Source of the DNA: Seminavis robusta
Lineage: Eukaryota > Bacillariophyta > Bacillariophyceae > Naviculales > Naviculaceae
Assembly (NCBI GenBank): GCA_903772945.1
Contig: CAICTM010000602.1
Location: forward strand, 1-57,059
Direction of reading: 5' to 3'
DNA length: 57,059 nucleotides
The number at the start of each line of letters is the position of its first letter. Within the stretch, counting starts at the first letter, position 1. The notes beneath the pieces were generated by a model, which worked only from the letters and a program-made list of their open reading frames with translations, was not told where the DNA came from and searched no databases. Positions 1-10,605 of the stretch are shown in pieces. Made by a program: the position numbers and the translations under genes.

Positions 1-1
1 G

Positions 2-3000
2 TTGGCATTTTGTCAATCCATTGCGGTATTGGCCGAAACGGCACAGCGGTTCTTGGACATTAGTCATGCCGTGAGACTGTACGAAGCCATTGGAGCTGGG
101 AGTAGTAGCAGTGCTGGAGTGGCAGCGGCAGCCACGGCCACTAGTTCTGCTGCTGGCGACCAAGGATCCACTGGCAAAACAAAGAAAACGAAGACACCGA
201 CCAGTCCCAACGTGTTTTCGGATGACATGGCCAAGTTGTTGGGAGACGACACTGCTTCCACAACACCCAAGAAGAAGGACGAATCTTCCAAGGATGCCGC
301 TGCCAGTGCTGCCAGCAACTTACAAGAAGGCGGATTTCATGGTGGCAACCTTGGGGCTAGTCCGTCTGGCAAGACATTGATCAATAGCACCTACCAAGAT
401 GAATTGTCAGCGTTGCAGGAGACTGTTTCTGCATGGGTCATTCACATCACCACGGATTTCTCCGAATATTCTTCGCCCATCAAACAAGCTTTGCTGGAGA
501 GCAATCTCTCCCGCTTGTGCAATTTCTTTGGTTTGGAAGGGGTGATGGCATTTATCCTTCCGCAAGTCTTGGCCTTTTTGAACGATCGAAAGGATGCTCA
601 ATTGCGGTCCGCTCTCTTTTGCCATTTGCCATCGGTATGCCGTATCGTGGGGCGGTCTGCCACTGAGCACTTTGTCCTTCCCTGTCTGGAAAGCGGATTG
701 GTCGATGGCGAGGAACAGGTCGTAGGAGCTGCCATTCGCTGTTTGGCCGAGTTGATCGAATTGGGATTGTTGTCGAGATCCGTGCTGTTGGGGAATCTGA
801 CGGTTTCTTCAACACCAGACTCGATGGTCGAATTGGCATCAGATGGGTTGCTTCGAAAGTATGGTTGCCTACTGGTTCATCCATCTGCTGATATTAGGCA
901 TGGAGCCATCGCGACAATCAACGCAGCATGTGAAGCTCTGGGGTCGCCCGACAGCGAAGTCTATGTTGCTCATCTCCTGTACCCTTTCTTCCGATTCCTC
1001 CCTTCCTTGCGTCATCTGAAAACGCTTGACGGAATGGAAACTTGTCTCTACCCGTCGTGGTCAAGAGAGAAGTTCGCCGAAGAACTGAGCGCTTTCATGA
1101 ACTCTACTAGCCAGCAACAAACAGCGGGGCCTTGGACGTCGGTTGGCATCAGGACGTCTGATTCTACAACTGGACCAGAATCTAGCACTACCGAAGGAGC
1201 CGACGCTGGCAGTGCAGACCAGCAACCTCAGTCCAGCACTGGTCCTGATGTTATTGAAGCACAAGTTGCCAGGGTGCGAGAATACCTGCAAACGCTTGGA
1301 AGGCGCAACAAACAACCATCAGGTTCACAATCGGAAACCCAGGAAGAAGAAGAGGGCAAATTTCATGTCCTCAAGAACGGTATTGAAGGTTCACTCAAGC
1401 TCGCACAAAACATCAAGTTTCCACGCCAGGATACTATCGGAGTCAACAAGCGAACGCTGCCTGCATGGTACAGCGACCTCCGAGACCAACTCCAAGCGAT
1501 GAACTCGGAAACCTCTGAAACATCGGCCATCAGATCGGTATCAGCTCTGGGCGAAATCTATGGCCTGTCAATCATGGCAGCGTCAGATAGCACCGCGGAA
1601 TCGCCCGGTGCTTCGGGCGAAGAAACGAAACTGAGCAAAAAAGAGATCCAAGATATGGCTTATTCTCGAGAATCCAAGGTTATAGAGGGTGTTTGCTCTG
1701 GGGAATGGGGTTCTGAAACACAACTTGACCCAGTGCTCCTCGATACTTCTTTGTTGATTACCAAGCTCCAAGCTTTGAATGTACCACCCCTGCCTCCAAG
1801 GCTGGGCGAGCTCGCTAGCATGGCTGTGAGACCGCCACCATCGTCGCCCGCTTCCAGAGACGCTAAGACCGCTGCTGCTACAGACTGGAGACCCAAAGCC
1901 GATACTCTTTTGGCTACGAGTTCCACACTCTCTGGCCACACAGCCCCTGTTGTTCGGATTGCAGTCTCGCTGGATCAGACTTTCTTCGTTTCAGGCAGCT
2001 ACGATGGCAGCTGCCGAGTTTGGGAATTGGACCAAATCGAAACCAGCTCTGGTGTACTCGAGAGCAGCATTGCGTACACGGGGCATGACGATCGACAGAG
2101 CCAAAACACGGCAAGGATCAACGACGTAGCGATGGTCGAGGGCAGTCATTCGGTTGCTTCTGCAGCTAGCAATGGCTCGGTTCATGTTTGGCGTGTTGAC
2201 AGTGTATCGCAAAAGAAACAGCCATCTCAAGTCAACACCGATCTGCGCGGGGCATACACAAGATCCCGAGTTGTGGGAACCAGCGAAGTTCGACAAATCA
2301 ATCCACAAGAAGGGGAAATTCTGGCTGTCTCTCACTATAACTCCACGAGCGCATCGATTGTCACTTTTGCGAGTCAAAAGGGATCAGTTCACTCTTGGGA
2401 CTTGCGATCGTGCGTCGAGCCGTTTGTGCTCAAGCATGGGCCTGACATTGGCTATCTAACGAGCATGGCTCTGGGTACGGATCGCAATTGGCTGTTGACA
2501 GGAACGAGCCGAGGGTTCTTGGCGCTTTGGGATCTACGCTTCAACGCAAACGTGAAGCTGTGGCACCACAGCAGAGCAGCTCCAATCACTCGACTTGCAA
2601 CTTCCTTTGTTCCACCTCCGCAGATGTGGGGTTCCCGAAACCTTGATGCTTCGTCGCTCCGCCCATATGTCTTTGCATCTTGTGGCCCGAACGAATGTGC
2701 CATGTTTGACGTGACGACGGGTGATTGCAGCCAATGCTTTCGAACCGTGGGTTATGGCAGCCATTCGGCACATGCCTACGCAGAGGATATCCCGAAACTT
2801 CAAGAAGTTCCCATCTCTGCAGCATCCATGCGACGCAGCGCACTCATGACGAATGGGTTCCTGAAGAATCAAAATTCAATGGCTCCGTCAATGGTAACGT
2901 CCATCAATGCAATGTGCGGAAGCATTGGAGTCAGCGACCACAGCTACCTGATTACTGGTGGGGGCGACGCCCGAATCCGGTTTTGGGACTTTGCGGTTCC

Positions 3001-3280
3001 TTCCAAGTGCTTTGCCGTGTCCGGCCAATCATCCTACCAGCCTCGTCCTTCCTTTGAACGGATTGACCTGGACGGAAACTGTCGTCTCATGTTGTGCCGC
3101 CAGCTTCCTGGGGGTGGCAAGATGGGTGGCGCTTCATCTTCTCGATTAACCAGAAAGCTGGGCAAAGGTGTTACGAAGCATGAGAACCATCACACAGAAG
3201 CCATTCATGATTTGAAGATTCTGAACAACACTGCGCTGATTAGCGCATCGAGGGATTGCACTATCAAGGTATGGAGATAG
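2..3280 (+). CDS. VPS15: VPS15/PIK3R4-like PI3-kinase regulatory subunit, C-terminal part
   Basis: The frame is open from the left edge, so the gene starts outside the window; 1092 residues are visible. Residues ~130-340 form helical HEAT-like repeats (conserved stretches such as LPQVLAFLNDRKDAQLRSAL). A low-complexity linker follows, then a WD40 propeller from ~640 to the end (GSYDGSCRVWEL, LLTGTSRGFLALWDLRF, final SRDCTIKVWR). HEAT plus C-terminal WD40 ending in an IKVW blade is the VPS15 order. The N-terminal pseudo-kinase domain would lie upstream. In the known family VPS15 is the scaffold of the VPS34 class III PI3-kinase complexes in autophagy and endosomal sorting. The linker (residues ~35-115 and 380-450) is Ser/Thr/Gln-rich, unlike animal members. 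No frameshift is seen. It converges with the CRAL-TRIO gene. Confidence 0.82.
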   Translation: MAFCQSIAVLAETAQRFLDISHAVRLYEAIGAGSSSSAGVAAAATATSSAAGDQGSTGKTKKTKTPTSPNVFSDDMAKLLGDDTASTTPKKKDESSKDAAASAASNLQEGGFHGGNLGASPSGKTLINSTYQDELSALQETVSAWVIHITTDFSEYSSPIKQALLESNLSRLCNFFGLEGVMAFILPQVLAFLNDRKDAQLRSALFCHLPSVCRIVGRSATEHFVLPCLESGLVDGEEQVVGAAIRCLAELIELGLLSRSVLLGNLTVSSTPDSMVELASDGLLRKYGCLLVHPSADIRHGAIATINAACEALGSPDSEVYVAHLLYPFFRFLPSLRHLKTLDGMETCLYPSWSREKFAEELSAFMNSTSQQQTAGPWTSVGIRTSDSTTGPESSTTEGADAGSADQQPQSSTGPDVIEAQVARVREYLQTLGRRNKQPSGSQSETQEEEEGKFHVLKNGIEGSLKLAQNIKFPRQDTIGVNKRTLPAWYSDLRDQLQAMNSETSETSAIRSVSALGEIYGLSIMAASDSTAESPGASGEETKLSKKEIQDMAYSRESKVIEGVCSGEWGSETQLDPVLLDTSLLITKLQALNVPPLPPRLGELASMAVRPPPSSPASRDAKTAAATDWRPKADTLLATSSTLSGHTAPVVRIAVSLDQTFFVSGSYDGSCRVWELDQIETSSGVLESSIAYTGHDDRQSQNTARINDVAMVEGSHSVASAASNGSVHVWRVDSVSQKKQPSQVNTDLRGAYTRSRVVGTSEVRQINPQEGEILAVSHYNSTSASIVTFASQKGSVHSWDLRSCVEPFVLKHGPDIGYLTSMALGTDRNWLLTGTSRGFLALWDLRFNANVKLWHHSRAAPITRLATSFVPPPQMWGSRNLDASSLRPYVFASCGPNECAMFDVTTGDCSQCFRTVGYGSHSAHAYAEDIPKLQEVPISAASMRRSALMTNGFLKNQNSMAPSMVTSINAMCGSIGVSDHSYLITGGGDARIRFWDFAVPSKCFAVSGQSSYQPRPSFERIDLDGNCRLMLCRQLPGGGKMGGASSSRLTRKLGKGVTKHENHHTEAIHDLKILNNTALISASRDCTIKVWR

Positions 3281-3806
3281 AGTATTGATGGGATTCCATG
3301 CGAAAGCTAGCGCACAAGATTAAAAATATATTTCTAGGCTGGCTCCTTTCTATAAGAACCTACCGGTACTATTAGAATATTATTAAGACCTGAGAGTGTT
3401 GGCTATTCTGGGTACCGTTCGTGGGATACTATTGTTATCGCTATGTGTCTAATGCTTGGGATTTAAAACGGTTTCTAATGTAGAGCGTAACCTCATGGTG
3501 GATTGATGAGTTTCAAGGGCTCATTCGTACGTGTATGGATAAGAGCAGGTTAACGTTGCAACATGAAATGCAGTAACATATAATACAAGGACATAGAGTC
3601 TCAACATGGAAGGGGTGTGGTGTATAAAGGAACATGGGCGGCACATTGCAAGTGCCGCCAGACAAACAAACACTGCAACTTGTTGCGTTTGTCGTTTTGA
3701 AGAGCAGAGCGTCAAGGACTGCTGTTCAAGAATATTGTCTGTGTAGGTTGTTTCTTGTCATTGAATCAATGCACTTGGTTGTGGCGACCGGTACCGTTCT
3801 TGGCTA
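3281..3806. other. Convergent intergenic spacer
   Basis: This 526-bp spacer lies between two convergent genes. It presumably holds both 3' UTRs. An AT-rich tract just after the upstream stop (around 3320-3350) could hold a polyadenylation signal. I see no convincing ORF or repeat. Confidence 0.5.
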
Positions 3807-5291
3807 TCATATAAAGATGAGTTTCTGACGGTCGCTGTCCACCAATTTGTGGGACACTTCGACCCCAGTTGTTTCTTGCCAAAAGACGTGTACTTGTGTG
3901 GTTTGATGATGGTGGCTTTCCGAAAAGACAACCTCTTCCCAGTTTTCGCCAAAGTGCTGTTCGGGTGTTTCTTGTTCCCACGAAGTGTACCTGTCATCAT
4001 CCAGCATGTCGGCTTCGTCGTCGTCCAAGACACTCCCCGTATCCGAGCACGTTTCCACCGTGCCATGAGACGGTTGCTTTTTGAGTGGCAGTGCTGGCAC
4101 GGGTTGTATCGTGGCAGCCTCACTCTGTAAATGTCCTTCCCCGCCCACTCCAATATGCTCCGGAATCTTTCCCGCCACTAGGCTCTTGGGCATGCCCATG
4201 GCGGTTTCTCCCTTGCCGTTTGGGTTGATACACGGCGGCAGTACATCCACGTCGAGATACTTGTCGAGGACTTGCAAATAATTGTGTTGGTTGGTAAAGA
4301 CCATCATATCCCGCATACCGCGCGGCATGAAGAACTTGACCGTGTTCCACATGACGCGAAATACGGCCGGAGCTCGAATGACAATGATGCGTTTGATGGG
4401 GCCGGGGTAGTAATCGTCCGTCATTTGGACATGACTCTGGAACCATGCCAAGACGTGTGGAGTGTAATGTTTGGGGTTGAGACCCTCCAGATCGTAAACG
4501 ACGGTAATATCTTTAATGGCATGTCCTTGACGGCGTTCGTAGTCATCGACCCAGTCTCCCTCGCTTTGGACTTCTCGCAACCAAATGGCATGTCGCATCA
4601 AATCCTCTTGGGAATAGCGTTGCAAGAGTCCTTGAGCATCCATGGCGGCTCCTCTTTCAATGTAAATGGGATCGCCTTCTCGGTCGTAGTCTTTGAGAAA
4701 GGCCATGGGAGACGCATACTCGACGAGAAATGGATCGGGTTGGTAGTTTTGCAACATGTCATCGACGTGATTGTCGCGTCTCCATTGAATCATATCGCGA
4801 AAATTGGGCTCGGCCATGGCGGGTCCTTGAGGTCCCGTCAGGAATCGTACCAATGTATGAAAGTCCTTGGCATGCGGATGATCCACATCCTGGACACTAT
4901 CGTGCAGCTCTTGCAGCTGCTGCTCTTCTTCCAAAGTCAAACCCCACAAGTCCACGACTTCTTTGAATTCGTCATCTTTGTTGTTGTTGCTCTTGTTAGC
5001 AGTGGGAGTCGCAAGAACACAAGTGTCATTATCCTCTTTGCTGATACTGGGAGCCATCATGGGTGGCTCTTCCTCCTCCTCCTCCTTGTCATCCTTGTCC
5101 TCACTGATACTAGGAGAAATGACAGGCTCTTCCGGGGCATCTTTCGCGGAGGTAATACTAATGACAGGGGGTACTTGCTGTTCTGCCGACGCCATTGGAT
5201 CCTTTCCGTTTGACGTGACGGAAAAAATCATAAAGCCTGCCGCCGCTTGAGGAGAGGCAATGGTCGAAGTGGGGGAGCAGGGTTCTGTCAT
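3807..5291 (-). CDS. CRAL-TRIO (SEC14-like) lipid-binding protein
   Basis: This is a 494-residue protein read from the ATG at 5291. An in-frame ATG at 5369 exists, but its extra 26 residues look like 5' UTR and the 5291 ATG sits in a CACAATG context. An acidic, low-complexity N-terminus is followed by a CRAL-TRIO N-type helical segment (KDFHTLVRFLTGPQG) and the CRAL-TRIO lobe. The lobe contains DPIYIERG, ITVVYDLEGLN, YYPGPIKRIIVIRAPAVFR, a PRGM gate-like segment and LDVDVLPP. Known SEC14-fold proteins bind or exchange phosphoinositides or other small lipids at membranes. The ligand here cannot be told from sequence. The acidic runs (DKDDKEEEEEE) suggest a disordered regulatory head. It is intact and intronless. 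Confidence 0.85.
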   Translation of the reverse strand: MTEPCSPTSTIASPQAAAGFMIFSVTSNGKDPMASAEQQVPPVISITSAKDAPEEPVISPSISEDKDDKEEEEEEPPMMAPSISKEDNDTCVLATPTANKSNNNKDDEFKEVVDLWGLTLEEEQQLQELHDSVQDVDHPHAKDFHTLVRFLTGPQGPAMAEPNFRDMIQWRRDNHVDDMLQNYQPDPFLVEYASPMAFLKDYDREGDPIYIERGAAMDAQGLLQRYSQEDLMRHAIWLREVQSEGDWVDDYERRQGHAIKDITVVYDLEGLNPKHYTPHVLAWFQSHVQMTDDYYPGPIKRIIVIRAPAVFRVMWNTVKFFMPRGMRDMMVFTNQHNYLQVLDKYLDVDVLPPCINPNGKGETAMGMPKSLVAGKIPEHIGVGGEGHLQSEAATIQPVPALPLKKQPSHGTVETCSDTGSVLDDDEADMLDDDRYTSWEQETPEQHFGENWEEVVFSESHHHQTTQVHVFWQETTGVEVSHKLVDSDRQKLIFI

Positions 5292-5790
5292 TGTGATGAA
5301 AGATAGATATTGAAGGAACACTTTTGTTTGTATAAGGAAACGACAGTTTCTTCTTCCGTTACTACCCACTGATCAAGCTAGTTGCTGTCCAAATTTGTGA
5401 GTGGGTACAGTTGAATAACTGAGATTTTAATGAGCACACAGCTATTACGCCTCATGCATCCACACTCTTTGGATGGCTCGAGAGCAAGAGCGATTTTGCG
5501 AAAGATTGTGGAGGCACCTTCGCAAAAATGAAATAACCCGGCGCGGCGGCGCCAAAACCAACCAGCGATGAAAAGATTGGAAGCAGCTTCCGAGGCTGGC
5601 ACGCTCGGATATCTGCCTCCACTAATTCCAGCTTGATCGCTCTTGGATCTTGAATGGATGAAACTGTCACAACAAAAAGAGAAGAGTAGACTAACTAAGA
5701 GTACCTTTGTTTATGGGGTTTATTAGAGAAGCTTCACTCTACCGGTACCGGTACGTCATGCATGTGAAATCTTGCTGCAATTACATTCTG
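5292..5790. other. Intergenic spacer upstream of the CRAL-TRIO gene
   Basis: This ~500-bp region should hold the CRAL-TRIO promoter and the 3' UTR of the next minus-strand gene. It contains one alternating ACCGGTACCGGTAC palindromic tract near 5741. No gene is seen. Confidence 0.4.
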
Positions 5791-7992
5791 TCACTCGCTC
5801 GCCACATGCACAAGAAGGTTCTTCGCATCGCTCGCCACATTTTGATTCTTTCGCCTCCATTGGGACTCTTCTCCTTCCTCTCGCAGATATGCCATAGATT
5901 CCATGACGTTGCGAGAATCTTTCATGAGCTTAAGCGGGAGATTAGGTTGGAAAGTGGCCAACAATCGCGTCGCAGCACTCTTGGCACCTGAAGGAGAGGC
6001 ATTCAAGTCCGATGGGATCTTCTTCATCGCCTCCCGGATAGCCTGCAACTCTTGAATCTCCATTTCCAAGTCCTCTTCACTATTTGCTAGGTGCTCTTGC
6101 AACCGCTCGGCATACCGCACGGTCTGCACCAAGAATCGTCCAATTGATGTCATGGGATAAATTGTGGTGGTGTCGTACAAACACTGTTGCACCAAGGCGG
6201 CGGAATCGTTGCAGACGGCCGTCAAACCGTAGCCACCAAACGGAAGTTCCAGTTCCGTGGCGAGGCCGTTCAAAATGGTGGCGTACAAACCCGCAATGCG
6301 GGCGGCCCGGACGGCATCGAGACCCCTCACATGAGGACCTTGTTCCACTGCCTCATTGAAGGGAACTTGCGGGTTGGAATGGGTTTCCAGCCACAAAATC
6401 CCTCAATGCCGACAAAGCGCTGCAAACAAATGGGAAAGGGAATCATTCATGGTTAGTTAGCAAAACATCACGACAACCGTTTCCACAACCAGCTTTTACA
6501 TGACATACCTGAAGACGAAGCTCACTGGGCGTTCCATCCGCACGAGTTCCTGCCAGCGGTCCTTGAATTACCATATCCAATCCGGAATGAGGCATCATGG
6601 CGGGAGCCATATTGCCGTTCTTGTGCGTCTCCAAAAACACTCCCAAGGGAAGTTTGGACCAAGCATCTTCCCCTTCCTTGACGCACAAGGCCAATCCAAA
6701 TGTGGTCATGCGAGAGGTTGGAAACACTTGAACGTCGTGACCGGAATCGAATCGATCAATGCCTGCACTAATTCCCGCGGCGTTGTAATGACTTTGGCAT
6801 TGTCGTCATCCGTCATGCGCACTTGAAACAATTCACCTGCATTCTTATTGGCATGACGGTAATAGTTGGCTCCCAATTTGTTCAAGAGAATCGACAATAA
6901 ACGCATCTTGAGGATTTCTCGTTTGGTGTGCGAGTTCAAGGCATCTCCCCAACCGAGATGCAAGCCGGGAAACAACCGATGATTGACGGGCACTGGTTCA
7001 CCCAGGCTGCGATCTTCGGGATCATACAAGGAGCTCTTCGTCTTTTTACTGTCCTCACGGTTCTTGTAAGCCACCGAGTCTTCGTGCGACTCTTCCTCTT
7101 GTACGCCGGCATCTTGCGCCATTTGAAGCTCAGCGGAAGCCGTCATGTCACCATCGTGGCCCATGAGAATCTCTTCCATCCGGAAACCACAAAGTCATTG
7201 GGAATGAAAAATTCGTCGTTGAGATTTTGGACAAAGGTGGGAGTTCCTTTGACACTTTCCCCCACTTTCATCTTGTCGATGGCACTCAAATGGTAGTTTG
7301 GGACGAAATTGTCTTGAACGGCGGTGCTGTTTCCACCATTGACCTTGGCATTGACGTCGGAAATGGCCAAAAGAGTCATCAACGATACGGGGATCCCACC
7401 CTTATCGTTGGAGGCACTTATGGACGATTCCTGTCCGACGACAAGAACCAATTCGCGGCAATGCTTCCCGCTAATCCACGAGCACGTTTTTGAACGAGAC
7501 CAGTACCCACAGCAGGGAGCAAGACACGGCCCATTTGCGGTCCCAATACTTTGAGCAGTCCTGCCGCCAATCCAGCTTCGATTTCCCGCTGAATCAGTTT
7601 CGGTTTCGGTGTTTCTTCCATAGAGATTGCCTTGGGAAGTCCTTTAGTCGCAATTGTGCCATGTAGGTGCCCAAGCTAATCACTGGCTGACCTTCCTGTT
7701 GGCATTTTGCTTGAAATTCCGGATTCATTTCCAAGAGCCGAAGGTCGGAAAACACGCCGTCTTCCGCAATCGTGGCGCTTCCCTCCACGACGCGTTCCAT
7801 GGTGACACCAGCACCAAAAAGCCAAGACTCTTCTTGAATTTGTTTGACACGACGTCGAATGGCACCTCGATACTTTACCAGCGCCATCAAGGACAAGACG
7901 CCCACACAGGAGCTCAGGACCTTGACTGGTCCAACTGAATGCAAGAGTTCCGTGATGGCGTTGGCCCCGGCCAGCAAGGATGTTGATGTCAT
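5791..7992 (-). CDS. Conserved unknown protein; reading frame broken five times
   Basis: Six minus-strand segments, each coding-like, form one protein of ~680 residues: 7992 to ~7635, ~7621 to ~7447, ~7451 to ~7185, ~7179 to ~6728, ~6727 to 6509, and after an intron 6419 to 5791. The first segment starts at ATG 7992 and has a hydrophobic helix (VLSSCVGVLSLMALVKYRG), so it may be a membrane anchor. Each successive segment is in the -1 frame of the previous one. Each shift would be closed by one added base at 7634-7636 (CCC on the coding strand), ~7443-7449, 7184-7186 (TTT), ~6725-6730 or 6395-6398 (TTTT). The intron at 6420-6508 has clean GTATGT/TTTGCAG ends. I do not recognise the family. The shifts may be assembly errors or decay. 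Confidence 0.6.
6420..6508 (-). other. Spliceosomal intron (89 nt)
   Basis: On the minus strand a CAG exon end is followed by GTATGT, and the interval ends TTTGCAG before an exon that starts CGCTTTGTCGG. It is the only intron I can define in the frameshifted gene. Confidence 0.75.
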
Positions 7993-9293
7993 GATGCTTC
8001 TGCTACGGTACACCTCTGTATAGTACAATGGAGTAGTAAGATACAGTCTTCGCAATGACTTAGACAAATGAGATACTGGTTGACGCTTGCAATCTTGTCG
8101 AAGAGGGGATAAGGTTGTGGGGAGAAAAGCCGCGCAGGTGGCAGTGACACGGCTAGATGCAGCCCTGGCTTCTGGGAAATGATCATAGAATGGATGATAG
8201 TCTATTGTATCTTTGGTTGGGTTGGGTTGGGTTGTCGCTTTTTTGTTTGTTTGTGAGGGGAAAGGGATGAAGAGCATATCTGGCTACTTTCATCATTTTC
8301 CTTCGGCAACTCATAATCTTCCTGTGGCAATCCGAACCGAACTCTTTGTCTCATCAAAGGACAATGTTGGAGCTCGACACGGAGGTTCCCGATCATTCTG
8401 GAAAGTTCATTTCGCGGAATGCTCACTCACGTGGGTACAGCCGTAGTGGGTAAACCCTGATCCGGAAGTCTTTCATGGAATGATTCCATTCAATTCGAAA
8501 GATCATGCAATCAAGAAAGACGCGACGCAACACCACTGTATTTGGGGAGCCGTGAAAGATACATGTAGCTACACAACCTCTGTGCTCCTACATTTTATGT
8601 CCTAGCTAGCTAGCTGGCACGAGAGGCCACCCCTCTGATTCTTCCCCTCGAGCACAGAGCAGAACCGGAGGTATTGTCTTGGAAACCTCACTCACTCGCT
8701 CTCAGACAAGAATAATTACTACAGGTTCCTCTCATGGTTGCTGCACTGGATGAAGAGCTGTCCGGCTTCATCTGCTACTGCATACAGTTCAAACATTGCA
8801 TCACTCGATCGCTCCTGATAGAGTGATAGTTACCTCCGATGGTTGTTGCACTGGATGAAAAGCTGTTCCACTTCATCTGCTCACGTCTACTAGCAATGAT
8901 ATCTAAGCAACATATACGAACACAGCTTATGCATCTATCCAAGTGACACCACAGTGGACAAAGTCAACTGCGACAACTTCTTGTGTTGCCCACCTGACAG
9001 AAGAGCCACACAGACTGCCACAGTGGCATCGATTCACATAGAAGCACAGACTACCAGTGACTCCTAGGCTCTACTTCACATTTCTATACAATACATTACC
9101 TTTGTAAATGTTCAAGTCTTCAAAAGTCAGAGTTTGCACCAGTGTTGTGTCATTAGACAGCAACATGCCTCATCAGTGCTCAGTAAATACAGAGAAAGCA
9201 GCCATAAGTTGTATCAATCCTTTCCAACCGGGTCCCTACAATACTTGTCCACACTGCGTTGTTTACAATACATTCGAACGCTATTAGGAATCG
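7993..9293. other. Gene-free region with a decayed gene copy
   Basis: The promoter side of the frameshifted gene lies at 7993-8280. The rest has no credible ORF. Positions 8578-8880 are a degenerate copy of the 3' end of the membrane-protein gene at 10606 (listed separately). 8881-9293 shows nothing I can name. Confidence 0.45.
8578..8880 (-). pseudogene. Decayed copy of the 3' end of the 10606-11928 gene
   Basis: The plus-strand order of landmarks matches 10470-10715: CTCCTACA(T/C)TTTATGTCC, then CACCCCTCTGATTCTTCCCC, GTCTTGGAAACCTCACTCAC, and a segment antisense to the C-terminal codons (TGCACTGGATGAAGAGCTGT). The last segment appears twice (about 8738 and 8843), so the copy was internally duplicated. 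It has no intact frame. It is best explained as a partial gene duplication 1.9 kb from the parent. Confidence 0.75.
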
Positions 9294-10004
9294 CTACGCT
9301 GGTTGCTTCAATTGCTCGATCTTGGCTAGTTTGTCATCCTTCTTCTGTGTGATCGCCTCGATTTCGGATTGAACCGTCTGAATACATTTGAGTACATCTG
9401 TTTCGCTCACCGTCAATTGCGACAACCCAGCCGACACCACCCCGACGGCCGCTTTGGCCATTTGCTTTTCGACAAATGTCATTTTCTTGTTGCTGGATAT
9501 GGAGTCGGAAACCTTTTGGGCTCCTTGGTTTTTGCTATCCGTCAGAGTGCTGCCACCACCGGATGCAGCACCCGTATCGCATTGAATGGCTGCATCGTAG
9601 GCATCGACCCCAAATTTCTGTTTTCGAGCCTTGGCTTCTCGCTCCAACAGCTGCAGCTTGGCCCGCCGTTTTCCTTCCGTGCCGGTGGCCTTGGCCTTGT
9701 CCATGACCGAGGCGTCTTCTTTCTCTCCCCTCTGCTTGCTCTCGGCATCGGCGTCTATCTTGGCCTGGATTTCTGCCTTTTGATCTCGTATCTTGGTTAG
9801 GTCTGCCTTGGCGGCCTCCCAAGGACTTGCCAATGGCGACAACTTACCACCCACCCCGTTTTTGGCGTCCAGGTCCCACAGCAAACCGCACACCTCAATG
9901 CCAAATTTCTGTTTCTTGGCGTTGATTTCGCGGTCCAACAACAGGATTTCGGATTTGAGTTTGGTGTGCTTGGCCGCATTCTTGGCTTTATCGAGAATAC
10001 CCAT
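9294..10004 (-). CDS. Charged coiled-coil protein with two related modules
   Basis: This is an intact 236-residue ORF that starts MGILDKAKNA in an ACCATGG-type context. Two related modules can be seen: residues ~16-46 (LKSEILLLDREINAKKQKFG) and ~112-137 (AKLQLLEREAKARKQKFGVD). Each has leucines in heptad-like spacing and ends at K-x-K-F-G, and each is followed by an Ala/Lys/Asp-rich helix. The C-terminal 50 residues are another coiled coil. There is no signal peptide or membrane segment. Function is unknown. The module could be an oligomerisation or membrane-surface helix, but that is a guess. Confidence 0.7.
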   Translation of the reverse strand: MGILDKAKNAAKHTKLKSEILLLDREINAKKQKFGIEVCGLLWDLDAKNGVGGKLSPLASPWEAAKADLTKIRDQKAEIQAKIDADAESKQRGEKEDASVMDKAKATGTEGKRRAKLQLLEREAKARKQKFGVDAYDAAIQCDTGAASGGGSTLTDSKNQGAQKVSDSISSNKKMTFVEKQMAKAAVGVVSAGLSQLTVSETDVLKCIQTVQSEIEAITQKKDDKLAKIEQLKQPA

Positions 10005-10605
10005 GGTGCTGTCGTAGTACAGTGCAGAACTGTAGCTTGCTTTTGTTTGCGGTGCTGTAGTACTGTACTGGTAGCTTCCTGGAGTGAATATTTCTTTTTG
10101 TTTATTGAATCGGGTTTACTATGGATTAGAGAGAGCTAAGAGGAGGACGGAGACAGAGGTCAAGGGGGGCACGACGCAGGAACGCAAGGCAGGCAATCAA
10201 GGGCGCAAGCAGGGCAACATGGAAACCAAGGATAGGGGTGAAGGCAGGAGGGCAGGGAGGAGCAAAGGAGCAAGACTAGCGGAAGAGATCGAGGTGTCGT
10301 TGTTGTTGTCTTGTTTGTTTTTGATCGTGAGGTGAACTCACCTGCGTTAAATACTAGTATGTAACCCTAACTTTTGCGTTTAAGCAAGGGGGGGGGAGAG
10401 GGGGGGGATCCGCGAGCAGCAGGGCAGAGCCATGGAAAGGCAGATCAGAATGCAAAACCTAAAAACTTCTGGGCTCCTACACTTTATGTCCTAGCTACCT
10501 GGAACTGGAACACGAGGTCACCCCTCTGATTCTTCCCCTCAAGTACAGCGCAGAACTGGAGGAATTGGCTGTCTTGGAAACCTCACTCACTCTCAGACAA
10601 TATTA
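10005..10605. other. Intergenic region with purine-rich tract
   Basis: This region separates two minus-strand genes. It contains a long GA/AG-rich tract (10135-10290) and two long G runs (10387-10408). The last ~135 bp match the duplicated 3' flank seen at 8578. No gene is seen. Confidence 0.4.

Noticed and set aside
4272..5213. Plus-strand 313-codon open frame opposite the CRAL-TRIO gene
   Set aside because: It is the antisense shadow of a conserved minus-strand gene and has no recognisable domain.
7594..7621. Programmed -1 frameshift site
   Set aside because: No slippery heptamer at this or the other junctions. Loss of a homopolymer base is simpler, though the one-direction bias is kept as a finding.
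10387..10408. G-quadruplex
   Set aside because: Only two long G runs separated by AGA; I could not see four clear tracts.
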